Positions 1 to 8,142 of a stretch of 64,000 bases of DNA are shown piece by piece (positions within the stretch are counted from its first letter, which is position 1; each line of letters opens with the position of its first letter). The notes beneath the pieces were generated by a model. The model had not been told where the DNA came from, did no database searches, and worked only from the letters and a program-made list of their open reading frames with translations. Both the position numbers and the translations under genes were made by a program. This stretch comes from Polyangium fumosum (GTDB taxonomy: Bacteria; Myxococcota_A; Polyangia; Polyangiales; Polyangiaceae), in assembly GCF_005144585.1 (NCBI RefSeq), contig NZ_SSMQ01000027.1:79688-143687 (forward strand), in the 5' to 3' direction.

Positions 1-488
1 TCAAGGACGAGGCCGATTTCCTCTTCATCGGCAACCCCGACATCAACATCGCGCCGCATACGAAGGCGACGCTCGGGCCGACGTTCCTGCCGCTGCCCGC
101 GGACCTCGTGGGCTCGAAGTTCTTCGGCATCACCGGGCATACGCACCAGTGGGGCAAGGACGTGACCGTGTCGTGGGCGCCGTCGAAGAACGGGGCGGAT
201 ACGACGGTGTACGACGTCGATGGATGGCTCTGGAGCGAGCCGCCGACCGTGGTGCACGATCCGCCGTTCCAGGTCCCCGAGGGCGGGGGCTTCCGGTTCA
301 CGTGCTCCTGGGACAACCAGAGCAGCCAGCAGGTGGGCTTCGGGGAGTCGGCGAACGACGAGATGTGCTTCTTCTGGGCCTATTACTACCCGAGCAAGGG
401 GTCGCGCGTCTGCGCGCACACGGACCAGGTCGGGGGCGGGCTCGACATCTGCTGCCCAGGCAATCAGCTCTGCGGGCTCCTTTTCTGA
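1..488 (+). CDS. Copper type II ascorbate-dependent monooxygenase-like protein, C-terminal part (5' truncated by window edge)
   Basis: The reading frame is open from the first base and ends with TGA at 486-488, so only about the last 161 residues are present. The segment GITGHTHQWGKDV has the His-x-His pair that binds the CuM copper in the second domain of the PHM/DBH (peptidylglycine/dopamine hydroxylase) family. Further on, FRFTCSWDNQSSQQVGFGES followed by NDEMCFFWAYYYP matches the conserved end of that domain, including the Met copper ligand. Family members use copper, oxygen and a reductant to hydroxylate small substrates. In myxobacteria many homologues are secreted lipoproteins of unknown substrate. 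Several Cys residues near the C-terminus (VCAHTD, ICCPGNQLC) suggest an extracytoplasmic, disulfide-stabilised protein. The N-terminal domain and any signal peptide lie outside the window. Confidence 0.75.
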   Translation, partial: KDEADFLFIGNPDINIAPHTKATLGPTFLPLPADLVGSKFFGITGHTHQWGKDVTVSWAPSKNGADTTVYDVDGWLWSEPPTVVHDPPFQVPEGGGFRFTCSWDNQSSQQVGFGESANDEMCFFWAYYYPSKGSRVCAHTDQVGGGLDICCPGNQLCGLLF

Positions 489-534
489 GCCCTCCCCGGG
501 GGACGGGTCCGCGCCCGTCCCCCAACCTTCCCCT

Positions 535-2439
535 TCACCAGCCGCAGGTCTCGCCCTTGCTCTCCTCGCGGATGAACTTCCGCAGGGGCTCGAAGTATTC
601 GAGGATCGCGCTCGCGTCGCCCTGGGTCTCGCCCGAGATGGCTTTCATCGCCTCCGGCCAGGGCTTGCTCGCGCCCATGGCCAGCATCGCCTTCAGTTTG
701 TCGCCCGCCGCCTTGTTGCCGTAAATCGAGCAGGTGTGGAGCGGGCCCGTGTGGCCAGCCGCCTTGCAGAGCGCGCGGTGGAACTGGAACTGATAGATGT
801 GCGCCAGGAAATACCGCGTGTACGGCGTGCCGCCGGGGACGTGGAACTTCGCGCCGGGGTCGAAATCCTTTTCGCTGCGCGGGACCGGCGCCGAGACGCC
901 CTGGGTTTTCTGGCGCAGGTTCCACCAGGCCTCGTTGTACTTGCCGGGCGGCGTCTTGCCCGCGAAGACGTCCCAGCGCCATTGATCGATGAGCTTGCCG
1001 AAGGGCAGGAACGCGATCTTCGCGAGCGCCTGCTTCATGAGGAAGTTCGTCTCGGCCTTCGGGTTCTGCGGGGCGTCCTTGAGCAGGCCGATCGTCTTCA
1101 GATACCCCGGCGTCACGCTGAGCGCGATCGTGTCGCCGATGCCCTCGTGGAAGCCGTCGTTGGCGCCCGATTGGAAGAGGACCGGCAACGTGTAGTAGTA
1201 GGCATAGTAGTAGTTGTGCCCGAGCTCGTGGTGGATGGTGATGAAATCCTCCTCCTTGGGCTCGATGCACATCTTGATGCGAATGTCGCCGCCGTAGGTG
1301 ACGTCCCAGGCGCTCGCGTGGCAGACGACGTCGCGGTCGCGCGGGCGCACGAACATGGAGCGCTCCCAGAACGTCTTCGGCAAGTTATCGAGGCCGAGCG
1401 AGGTGAAGAACCGCTCGCCCATCTTGACCATTTCGACGGCGTCGACCTTCTTGTCGACGAGCGCCTTCGTCACGTCGAGCGACGCCTCCTTCGGGTAGGG
1501 CGTGACGAGGTCATAGAGGTTCGACCAGTCCTGCGCCCACATGTTGCCGAGCAGGTGCGCCGGGATCGGGGCCTTGTCGCCGATCTTGTCCTTGCCATAG
1601 ACCTTGCGGAGCTTCGAGCGGACGAGGCAATGCAGCTCGTCGTAGAGGGGTTTGACCTGGTTCCAGAGGCGCTCGGTGTCGGCCTCGAACGCCTCGGGCG
1701 TCATGTCGTACCCGGAGCGCCAGAGCGCGCCCACGTCCGAGAAGCCAATCGAGCGCGCGCCCTCGTTGCCGAGCTCGACGTACCGCGTGTACCGCTCGCG
1801 GAGCGGAGGCGCGATCGAATGCCAGCCCGTCCACGCGTCGAGCAGCTCGTCGTACTTGCGGCTCTTCCCCATGATGTTGGAGAGCTCGTCGAGGTTCAGG
1901 CATTTGCCGCCGAGGCGCGCAGGGCAATACTTGCCCTTGCCGTAATCGGCCTCCATGGAGACGGCGATCTGCGCGAGCTCGGCGCGTTTCTTCGCGTCCG
2001 CAGGGGCCGGCAGGGTCGTCGAGAGCTTGATCAGCTTGAGCTGGCGCGCCACGGGCTCGGAGAGCGTCAGGCCGTCGAAGCGCGTCGCGCCCGTGATCGC
2101 CGTGCCGAGGTATTCCATGTTGGCTTCCTCGGCCGCCGCCGAGATCGCCGTCGTATCGTCCGTGATGTACGTCTTGTTGACCCAGGCCGCGCGCGCCGAG
2201 GCGGTCCAGAGCTTCTTGAGGTCGTCGTTGACCCGGACCGTGAACCCCTGCGCCTCCTCGGCCGTCGGCGGTGTTTCGCCCGCGGCCGCCTGGGCCTGGG
2301 TTTGCCCGGGCGTGGGCGTGGCCGCCGCCGCCGCCGTGGTCGGCGTGGGCGGCGGTGGCGCCGAGCTACACGCGAAGACGGCGGCGGCGAGCGTGAGCGG
2401 GGCGGCGAGGGCGATCGAGGCGTAGGGGCGTTGTTTCAT
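535..2439 (-). CDS. M2 family (ACE-type) peptidyl-dipeptidase lipoprotein
   Basis: This 634-residue protein belongs to the M2 zinc metallopeptidases, which release dipeptides from peptide C-termini. The zinc site is HELGH at residues 404-408. The third ligand is a Glu about 28 residues on, in FHEGIGD (near residue 432). DVVCHASAWD upstream is also typical of the family. The N-terminus has a basic n-region, a hydrophobic stretch and a lipobox-like VFAC at about residue 24, then a Pro/Thr/Ala-rich linker, so the enzyme is probably anchored outside the cytoplasm. The ATG start is preceded by AGGAG. The gene is convergent with the copper monooxygenase-like gene and lies just downstream of the HAD gene on the same strand. 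A role in scavenging peptides from lysed prey is an inference. The family assignment is secure. Confidence 0.92.
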   Translation of the reverse strand: MKQRPYASIALAAPLTLAAAVFACSSAPPPPTPTTAAAAATPTPGQTQAQAAAGETPPTAEEAQGFTVRVNDDLKKLWTASARAAWVNKTYITDDTTAISAAAEEANMEYLGTAITGATRFDGLTLSEPVARQLKLIKLSTTLPAPADAKKRAELAQIAVSMEADYGKGKYCPARLGGKCLNLDELSNIMGKSRKYDELLDAWTGWHSIAPPLRERYTRYVELGNEGARSIGFSDVGALWRSGYDMTPEAFEADTERLWNQVKPLYDELHCLVRSKLRKVYGKDKIGDKAPIPAHLLGNMWAQDWSNLYDLVTPYPKEASLDVTKALVDKKVDAVEMVKMGERFFTSLGLDNLPKTFWERSMFVRPRDRDVVCHASAWDVTYGGDIRIKMCIEPKEEDFITIHHELGHNYYYAYYYTLPVLFQSGANDGFHEGIGDTIALSVTPGYLKTIGLLKDAPQNPKAETNFLMKQALAKIAFLPFGKLIDQWRWDVFAGKTPPGKYNEAWWNLRQKTQGVSAPVPRSEKDFDPGAKFHVPGGTPYTRYFLAHIYQFQFHRALCKAAGHTGPLHTCSIYGNKAAGDKLKAMLAMGASKPWPEAMKAISGETQGDASAILEYFEPLRKFIREESKGETCGW

Positions 2440-2478
2440 GCACCGGGCTCCTAGGTTCTGCCCGGTATAGTCCGGAAC

Positions 2479-3168
2479 CTAGGCGTCCGGGAAGAGCATT
2501 GCGAAGGCGCCGGGCGAAAGAAGATTGTCGCAGACGAACGTGGCGCCGGCCTCGCGCAGTGCTTCCGGGACGAACCTGCCCGTCGCGACCGCGAGCGACT
2601 CGGCGCCGATGGCGCGGGCCGCCGCGATGTCCTTGGGCGTGTCGCCGATGATGACGACGCGGCAATCGTCCCGGTCCTTGCCGAGCCGCTCGGCGCCGCG
2701 CCGGGCGCCCGCGTCGAGCAAGGCCGCGCGGTCCTCGTGGTCGCAGCCGAAGCCGCCGAAGGAGAACCGATCGAAGAGGCTCGCGCGATCGAGCTTGATC
2801 CGGGCGCCGTCCCGCACATTGCCGGTGCCGAGGCCGAGCGCGATGTGGGGACGATCGGCGGCGTGATCGAGGACGCGGTTGATGCCGGGGTGGGTGATGT
2901 ACCCGGTGGAGGCGGCGACCTCGGCGACGAGGGCTTCGAGGTAGGCGGCGAGGACACGATCGATCGCCGTGTCGTCGACGCTCGCGCCGACGGCGTCGAG
3001 GCCGCGGCGGACGATGGCGCGGTCGGTCATGCCGTCGAAGGAGAAGTGCGCGCACGCATCAGCCCGGCCGGTGACACACGCGAAGGCGCGGTCCATGGAG
3101 CGACGGCCCGCGCCGCCCGTGTCGATGAGCGTGCCGTCGATGTCGAAGAGGAGGATGGTGGGGTGCAC
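2479..3168 (-). CDS. HAD-superfamily hydrolase (phosphoglycolate phosphatase-like)
   Basis: A 229-residue protein is read from a GTG start at 3168, chosen because the conserved domain begins at once: the phosphoaspartyl motif LLFDIDGTLIDT lies at about residues 6-17. A cap domain follows, then GLGTGNVRDG and a conserved Lys region, and the acidic motif VVIIGDTPKDIAAARA near the C-terminus. This order (motif I, cap C1, motif IV GDTxxD) is that of the Gph/PGP-like branch, which dephosphorylates small phosphorylated metabolites. The exact substrate cannot be read from sequence. In-frame codons continue upstream of 3168, but they lie in low-information sequence between genes. The gene sits 73 bp downstream of the VOC gene on the same strand and may be cotranscribed with it. 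Confidence 0.82.
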   Translation of the reverse strand: MHPTILLFDIDGTLIDTGGAGRRSMDRAFACVTGRADACAHFSFDGMTDRAIVRRGLDAVGASVDDTAIDRVLAAYLEALVAEVAASTGYITHPGINRVLDHAADRPHIALGLGTGNVRDGARIKLDRASLFDRFSFGGFGCDHEDRAALLDAGARRGAERLGKDRDDCRVVIIGDTPKDIAAARAIGAESLAVATGRFVPEALREAGATFVCDNLLSPGAFAMLFPDA

Positions 3169-3241
3169 GGGCGGAGTATGGCAGAGCGGACGGATCGTGC
3201 TCCCCGCGGCGTGCGGCCGGTCGATCGGGGAGGCGCGCGTC

Positions 3242-3748
3242 TCAGGCGCGGCCGGCGCGCCGCGCGAGCTCGTGCAGGTCGGGGGCGCCGATCGGGAGCT
3301 CGCCCGTGAAGCCCCTGCAGGTGAGCTCGAGGTGATTGCCGAAGGGGTCGTAGAAATAAAGGGACGCATGTCCGGGCGGGCCGAGCCTTCGTGGCCCCTC
3401 GGTGGCCACGCCGTTCGCTTCGAGGGCGTTCTTCATCGGGACGATGTCCTCGGGCGCGACGGCGAACGCGAGGTGGGGGTGGTCCTGCGTGGGGGAGGGC
3501 CATCCGTGGCCTTGCGGGAAGAGGTCGATGCGCGCCGTGCCGAGCTCGACCGTGATGTGCGTGCTGCGCGCGACGTCGTCGCTGCGGCCGAGCGAGGCGA
3601 GGAGCTCGGGCGTGACGCGCATGAGGACCTTCGCGCCGAGGAGGCCGACGTAAAAACGCTCGGCGACGGCGAGATCCCCGACGGGCAACGTGAGGTGATC
3701 GATTCCGTGGATGCGGCCCGCGAAGGGGCTCTCTTCTACATCGCTCAT
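3242..3748 (-). CDS. VOC / glyoxalase-bleomycin resistance family protein
   Basis: A 168-residue single-domain VOC protein. The repeated beta-alpha-beta-beta-beta modules are visible as IDHLTLPVGDLAVAERFYVG near the N-terminus and PHLAFAVAPEDI followed by SLYFYDPFGNHLEL in the second half. His in DHLT, His in HLAF and Glu in HLEL are the usual metal ligands. Members include glyoxalases, fosfomycin-type thiol transferases and ring-cleaving dioxygenases, and the substrate is not identifiable here. The ATG at 3748 has an excellent ribosome site, GGGGAGGTC, eight bases upstream. The segment from codon 5 through this ribosome site and about 200 bases of upstream sequence is duplicated at 8126-8302. 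A 42-bp tandem array lies further upstream. The frame stays open far upstream because the array unit is a multiple of three, but that extension is repeat sequence, not protein. Confidence 0.85.
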   Translation of the reverse strand: MSDVEESPFAGRIHGIDHLTLPVGDLAVAERFYVGLLGAKVLMRVTPELLASLGRSDDVARSTHITVELGTARIDLFPQGHGWPSPTQDHPHLAFAVAPEDIVPMKNALEANGVATEGPRRLGPPGHASLYFYDPFGNHLELTCRGFTGELPIGAPDLHELARRAGRA

Positions 3749-3972
3749 GATGAGGACCTCCCCGAAGCCCTTCGTGAAGCAAGGGGAGGGCCAGGTCCCC
3801 TCGGTTTCGTGGGGTCCCGAGGCTGGGCCCTCGTGGACATACGGCGTGGGAAGGCAAGGGCATCCCCCCGAGGAGCTGTCGACAGGGCATGGACGGGAAG
3901 GCCTTGCTCCCCGTGCCTGCTCGATCGGACGTCGGGGGCAAGGCGACTCCGTCGATGCGCTGTCGACAGGGC
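3732..3972. repeat. Direct repeat copy A: 5' end and upstream region of the VOC gene
   Basis: This stretch, from codon 5 of the VOC gene outward, is nearly identical to 8126-8302 in the same orientation. Shared parts include the start codon and ribosome site, the following AGCAAGGGG-AGGGCCAGGTCCC, the GAGGAGCTGTCGACAGGGCAT element and a 40-base stretch containing TGCTCGATCGGACGTCGG. Copy A carries about 62 extra bases (roughly 3801-3863) that copy B lacks. The two copies enclose the Hint/SBBP gene block. Confidence 0.8.
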
Positions 3973-4171
3973 ATGGGGGAGGAAGGGGACCACCTCGATG
4001 TGCTGTCGACGGGGCGCGGGGGTGAAGGTGACCCCGTCGACGTGCTGTCGATGGGGCACGGGAGTGAAGGGGACCACCTTGACGTGCTGTCGACAGGGCG
4101 CGGGGGTGAAGGCGACTACCTCGACGTGCTGTCGACAGGGCGCGGGGGTGATGGGGACTCCGTCGACGGGT
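3961..4171. repeat. Tandem array, 42-43 bp period, with GTCGAC cores
   Basis: Five units begin with TGTCGA at 3961, 4004, 4046, 4088 and 4130, so the spacing is 43, 42, 42 and 42 bp. Each unit has CTGTCGACAGGGC (or a one-base variant), then CGGGGGTGAAGG and a second Sal-type palindrome CGTCGACGTG. Because 42 is a multiple of three, the array keeps all frames open and yields spurious reading frames with 14-residue repeats. Single diverged units occur further left at 3877 and in the direct repeat copy at 8203-8302. No protein is supported here. Confidence 0.85.
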
Positions 4172-4512
4172 ACTGGGCACAGTTGCCCAACCGACCCGAT
4201 CGCCCCACCCGGAGTTCCTTCAAACCGAGTGGAGGGAGGCGGAGGACGTCGTCCCGATGGGGGGGCGGCGAGGGCGTCAAGAGGTTGATGGTGGACCTGT
4301 GGAGCGACGGTTTGCGCAGGTTGCGCAAAAGTATCCAGAGAATGCGCAGATCTATACAGGCGCGAAAGGAGTGGGGAACGATTCGTGCGGCAAACCGGTC
4401 GATCGAGAGGCTGGCACGCGCAATGCTTATGGTTTGATGCACAGAGTGAAGCGGGCTCATCGGCCCCTGCACGTGGCGTGGAATGTCTCCTTGTATGACG
4501 TGGGGTTGCATC
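4172..4512. other. Intergenic region upstream of the Hint-protein gene
   Basis: No gene is supported in these 341 bases. A short perfect hairpin, TGGGCA-CAGT-TGCCCA, lies at about 4174-4189. The right half is less GC-rich and holds a doubled TTGCGCA (about 4312-4328) and then ATGCGCAG, which could be operator-like. The promoter of the downstream gene should be in this part, but no clear -35/-10 pair was recognised. Confidence 0.4.
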
Positions 4513-5616
4513 ATGAAAAAGATCACGACAGCAGCGTTGGTGGTTGGGTGGTTGTTCCAGGCGCAGGTCGCCGGGGCGCAGGACATCAACGTGCGTTGCA
4601 ACAACGACCTGCTGGATCCGGCTCAGGCTCGCGCACGCCTTGAATGGGCTCGTTATTGCGGCCTGACCAAGAACGTTGGTAGCCCCATGCCTGCCAATCC
4701 GGCCAAGCGAGAGGATCTGGGCTACCTCTCGGTCAACGGCCAGAGTCTCATCGAGTTTTACGAGGATTTCAGCAGCACGAATTTCTGGAGCCTGAGAACG
4801 TATACCTCGGTAGGTGTCGAATATCAGATCAACGACACCTATGTGAGCAAGCAATGGCAGAATGGCCTGCCCTCCACGAGCCTCGACGTGTACGGGTTCC
4901 AGAAGTGGACACGCCCCGCTACCAAGGCTATCGCGAGGCCCATGTACCCCACCTTCGGCACGAATGCGTCGCCGGAGTTCGGTTCACCCCTCTTCCCGCA
5001 CGAGCACCTCAGCACGACGGACTGCAACCTCTACACGACGAGGAATGGGGGGTCTGTGCGCACGGACTTCTATGTCAACGGATATTGTACGTCCAGTTGC
5101 TACACGCCCGAGCAGAAGGTTCGGATGCCGAAGGGAGACGTTGCGATTCGCGAAGCGATCGATTCGCTGATGCCGGAGGTGATGACGGTCGCGGCAGGAT
5201 CCACGCTGGACGACTTCAAGCTCGTGCCGAACAAGGTGGCGACATACACGACGGAGCTCTATGACACCGAGCACGTGATCTTCGAGATCGAGATGGCCTC
5301 GGGGGGTCTGCTTCGCGTCACGGACGAGCATCCCATCATTCAGAGCGACGGCAGGATCGTCCAGGCAAAGACGTTGAAGGTGGGAGACGAGCTCGTGACG
5401 GCGCAGGGGAAGCTCGACCCCATCGCGAAGGTCACGCGCACCACGCACTTCGGCAAGGTGTACAACCTCAAGCCCGCCACGAGCGAGCGCATCACGCATG
5501 TGCTGGTCGCCGAAAACTATCTGGTGGGTTCGTCCGCGTTCCAGAACGAGGACGTCGACTACATCAACCGCGTGATCATGTTCCGGTCGTTGCCCGCGGA
5601 AGTCATTCCGCAGTGA
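4513..5616 (+). CDS. Secreted protein with C-terminal Hint (hedgehog/intein-type) domain
   Basis: A 367-residue protein with a clear Sec signal peptide, MKKITTAALVVGWLFQAQVAGAQ. Residues 24-195 are a Cys-containing region with no recognised domain. A Hint module starts at Cys196 in SSCYTPEQKV. It has the block-B motif TDEHPI (Thr270, His273), then GRIVQAKTLKVGDELV and the late strand GKVYNLKP, and ends in THVLVAENYLVGSSAFQN (about 330-345). In inteins and hedgehog proteins the first Cys and the TxxH pair drive an N-S acyl shift and cleavage at that Cys. The usual terminal His-Asn is not present (GSS occupies its place), so splicing is unlikely but hedgehog-type cleavage is possible. The ATG at 4513 is used because it begins the signal peptide. 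An upstream in-frame start at 4483 would bury it. Codon use has more A/T endings than the flanking genes. Confidence 0.75.
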   Translation: MKKITTAALVVGWLFQAQVAGAQDINVRCNNDLLDPAQARARLEWARYCGLTKNVGSPMPANPAKREDLGYLSVNGQSLIEFYEDFSSTNFWSLRTYTSVGVEYQINDTYVSKQWQNGLPSTSLDVYGFQKWTRPATKAIARPMYPTFGTNASPEFGSPLFPHEHLSTTDCNLYTTRNGGSVRTDFYVNGYCTSSCYTPEQKVRMPKGDVAIREAIDSLMPEVMTVAAGSTLDDFKLVPNKVATYTTELYDTEHVIFEIEMASGGLLRVTDEHPIIQSDGRIVQAKTLKVGDELVTAQGKLDPIAKVTRTTHFGKVYNLKPATSERITHVLVAENYLVGSSAFQNEDVDYINRVIMFRSLPAEVIPQ

Positions 5617-5712
5617 TGTGCGCGCATCGTGCCCGACCCGCGTTCACTCCGCTCTGGGGTCGCGGGTCGGGTCGGCGCATCGGTTCCATTTGGTTTGTAA
5701 GGAGCAACGACC

Positions 5713-6492
5713 GTGCAGAAAAAAGAACCGAATCGATGGGTCGGACGCTTGGTCGTCCTTGTGGGCGTAGGGACCCTCGGTCTCATGGCTGCGCTTCGGC
5801 CTTGGCAGACGCCGGCGCTGGTCTCGGTGGAGGCGGTCGAGCAGGAAGTGCAGAAGCCAAGGGAGAAGGACGCTCGGGTTGACGTCGGTCCCAGGAAGTC
5901 CGCCTCGCCACCCCGGTTGCCGCATGTGAAGCAAGCCATCGAGATCGTCGAGGAACGCGCGGAGGAGGACGAAGAGGCGCCCAAGTTCGTCGAGAAGGTC
6001 GTTCGAGAGGACCCCGCGCTGGCCGAGATATACTACTTCCGGCAGCACGTCTTGCTCGATCCCATCGAACGCGAGCAATACCATGAACTCCTCGCGGACG
6101 AATGGATGCTCGACAAGGTGCGCAAGGACCTGCTGCACCCCCCGGAGATCCACGAGACGGTGCAGGGCAATACCAAGCGTCTGATGGAAATCGATTTCCT
6201 TCGGGACGCCGTTGCTTGGGCGGAAAATCCCAGCCGAGAGGAGGTTCTGTCCACGATCGAGGCGATGATTCTGGCTGACAATTATCCGGATGGTATGGGC
6301 ATGGATATGCGAATATCGATATCCGGCAACAAGATGGAGCTTTACTCGCTTCTGTACGAGTTCGCCCCCGAGCGTGCGGCGGGCCTGGTCGACAAGGCGC
6401 GGGGGACGAAGGTTGCTCAGCTCGTGGAATACCTGTCGACCGCGATCCCCGCTCGAAAGCAGCGTGAACTCGCGAATGCAATCACTCCTTGA
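5713..6492 (+). CDS. Membrane-anchored hypothetical protein with acidic helical region
   Basis: A 259-residue protein is read from GTG at 5713, with AAGGAG nine bases upstream. It has a basic N-terminus (KKEPNRWVGR) and one transmembrane segment, VVLVGVGTLGLMAAL, at about residues 13-28. A charged region rich in Glu/Lys follows, predicted helical or coiled-coil (EIVEERAEEDEEAPKFVEKV). The C-terminal part is helical with a KMELYSLLYEFAPERA segment. No domain family is recognised. The topology suggests a cytoplasmic N-terminus and a large periplasmic part. The gene lies between the Hint protein and the SBBP lipoprotein on the same strand (96 bp and 16 bp gaps), so the three probably form one transcription unit. 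Its base composition matches those two neighbours rather than the surrounding chromosome. Confidence 0.7.
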   Translation: MQKKEPNRWVGRLVVLVGVGTLGLMAALRPWQTPALVSVEAVEQEVQKPREKDARVDVGPRKSASPPRLPHVKQAIEIVEERAEEDEEAPKFVEKVVREDPALAEIYYFRQHVLLDPIEREQYHELLADEWMLDKVRKDLLHPPEIHETVQGNTKRLMEIDFLRDAVAWAENPSREEVLSTIEAMILADNYPDGMGMDMRISISGNKMELYSLLYEFAPERAAGLVDKARGTKVAQLVEYLSTAIPARKQRELANAITP

Positions 6493-6508
6493 CCGAGCGA
6501 AACGAACC

Positions 6509-7972
6509 ATGATTTTCGCCAGATCGCGCGATGGAACGATGCGTAGCGCCCTCCTTGCGCTGTTCGTGTGGGTGTATCTGGGAGGGACAGGCTGTGCCTC
6601 TGCGCCCACGCAGAACAATCCGGACGGTTCTTCGACGGCTGCCACCACGGGCGGGGGCGCAGAAGGCGGAGGCGGCCAAGGCGGAGGCGACCAAGGCGGA
6701 GCTGGTGGGATTGGAGGGGCCTCAGGAAGCGGCGGAGACGAGGTCGCGCCTTGCATAAAATGGGGCGGCGTGATGCAAATGGGCACGGCCCTGGACGACG
6801 AACTCAGTGGGATGGCGCTGGGTCCGGACGCAAGCATCTACTACACCGGATACGAGGCGGGACTCGTTGGGGTCACCAACATCATGCCAGCGGGCAACGC
6901 GAGGATGGTGACCGCCAGGCTGGATGCGTCGGGCAACGCTGCATGGGTGCGCCATGTCGACACTGCGGGAACGGACACGGGCGAGAGTGTCGTGCTTCAT
7001 CCGTCGAGCGGTGCGGTCGTTACGTTGGGCAGAACGACGTCCGATATGCCGGGATTCGTCAATAACGGACAGCAAGACATCGCCGTCGTCGTTCATGATT
7101 CGATTCATGGTGATGTTATTTCTGCTTATCAGACCGGTACGGAGAGGCCCCAGCACCCGCGTCGCGCGGCGTTTGTCGACGACCACACCATGGTGGTGGC
7201 CGGGTATGATGATATTTTTGTCAAGCAGAACGCGGTGCTGGACTGGGAAAACTCGCTGATGGGCAGCTTCCATGTGGCCGAAGAGGGCAACGTGGAGAGT
7301 TCGAGCGTATTCTATAGCGACTCCATCTACTCCGATTATTTGCTCGATGTTGCTTCGGACGGGATCGGGGCCTTCTTTGTGGGGTCCGTGAAAGGTGGTT
7401 CGCCCAAGGGTACGTTCGTGGAGCGAATGAACCTGGATTCCACGGTCGAGTGGCGGTTGATGCTATCGACGATCTCTGTGGATCAAATGACTGCCGTCGG
7501 TATCTCGCCGACGAAGGAACTCTATGCCGTCGGTGCGACGTTCCTGAAGCTCGGACAGAAGACCTTCGGGCAGCAGGACGTGATCCTGGCAAAGATCGAT
7601 AAGACCGACGGTGGCATTGCCTGGATCGCACAGGTTGGCACCTCGGAGTCCGACTGGCCTACCTCCGTCGGCTTTGACGCTCAAGGTCGTATCTATGTGT
7701 CTGGAGTTACCTTGGGCTCATTTGAAGGTTACCAGATCCAGGGAGCTGAAGATCTATTCGCGCTTCGCTTCGATCCGAATGGGAATCTCGAAGCAGTTTG
7801 GCAAGGTGGTACCCCCGCCGAGGACAATGTTTCCGCCATGGTTGTCGACGCGTGTGGCAACGTGGTGCTCGGTGGTTACACGGTCGGAGCTATCGGCGCT
7901 GGGCAGGAGCCGCTGGGGGGGAGAGACATGTTCCTGCTGCACGTCGACGGATGGCTCGATGTCCCCCGGTAG
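6509..7972 (+). CDS. Lipoprotein with SBBP-type beta-propeller repeats
   Basis: A 487-residue protein. The N-terminus has a hydrophobic segment, SALLALFVWVYLGG, and a lipobox ending at Cys in GGTGCAS. A Gly-rich linker of about 40 residues follows, typical of outer-surface myxobacterial lipoproteins. The rest consists of repeated four-strand blades of the kind GNAAWVRHVDTAG..DTGESVVLHPSSGAVV, GIAWIAQVGTSESDWPTSVG and GRIYVSGVTLGSF, matching the SBBP (beta-propeller repeat) family. Such propellers act as binding scaffolds, and no catalytic residues are evident. ATG 6509 is preferred over ATG 6539 because it gives a normal charged n-region, but the ribosome site is weak for both. The start lies 16 bp after the membrane-anchored gene. 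A/T-ending codons are frequent, which is unusual for this chromosome. Confidence 0.78.
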   Translation: MIFARSRDGTMRSALLALFVWVYLGGTGCASAPTQNNPDGSSTAATTGGGAEGGGGQGGGDQGGAGGIGGASGSGGDEVAPCIKWGGVMQMGTALDDELSGMALGPDASIYYTGYEAGLVGVTNIMPAGNARMVTARLDASGNAAWVRHVDTAGTDTGESVVLHPSSGAVVTLGRTTSDMPGFVNNGQQDIAVVVHDSIHGDVISAYQTGTERPQHPRRAAFVDDHTMVVAGYDDIFVKQNAVLDWENSLMGSFHVAEEGNVESSSVFYSDSIYSDYLLDVASDGIGAFFVGSVKGGSPKGTFVERMNLDSTVEWRLMLSTISVDQMTAVGISPTKELYAVGATFLKLGQKTFGQQDVILAKIDKTDGGIAWIAQVGTSESDWPTSVGFDAQGRIYVSGVTLGSFEGYQIQGAEDLFALRFDPNGNLEAVWQGGTPAEDNVSAMVVDACGNVVLGGYTVGAIGAGQEPLGGRDMFLLHVDGWLDVPR

Positions 7973-8058
7973 TGAAGTCACTATTTAGCAGTGGAGCACA
8001 CCTCCCGCCGTGGTCCCCGCCTAATTCTGGTGGAAACGAACGGAGGAATGGCGCGTCT

Positions 8059-8142
8059 TCACGTAGCCTGCCGCCGAAGAGCCGACCGGATCGCGCTGGC
8101 CGTGAGGGCTGCGAGAGCGAGTGCGTCTTCTACATCGCTCAT
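8059..8142 (-). pseudogene. Truncated duplicate of the VOC gene start (5 shared codons, then foreign frame)
   Basis: The copy of the VOC ribosome site and ATG (codons MSDVE) at 8142 runs after five codons into unrelated sequence and stops at TGA 8059-8061, giving only 27 codons. The start region therefore looks functional, but the gene body is missing. This marks one edge of the duplication that encloses the Hint-protein block. Whether the short frame is translated is unknown. Confidence 0.55.

Noticed and set aside
220..2454. Long plus-strand frame opposite the M2 peptidase
   Set aside because: Arg/Val/Leu/Asp-rich translation without motifs. It is antisense to a gene with full catalytic motifs and a ribosome site, a known effect of high GC.
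3889..4437. Plus-strand frame with 14-residue repeats through the 42-bp array
   Set aside because: The repeat length is a multiple of three, which keeps every frame open. No ribosome site and no continuing protein-like sequence.
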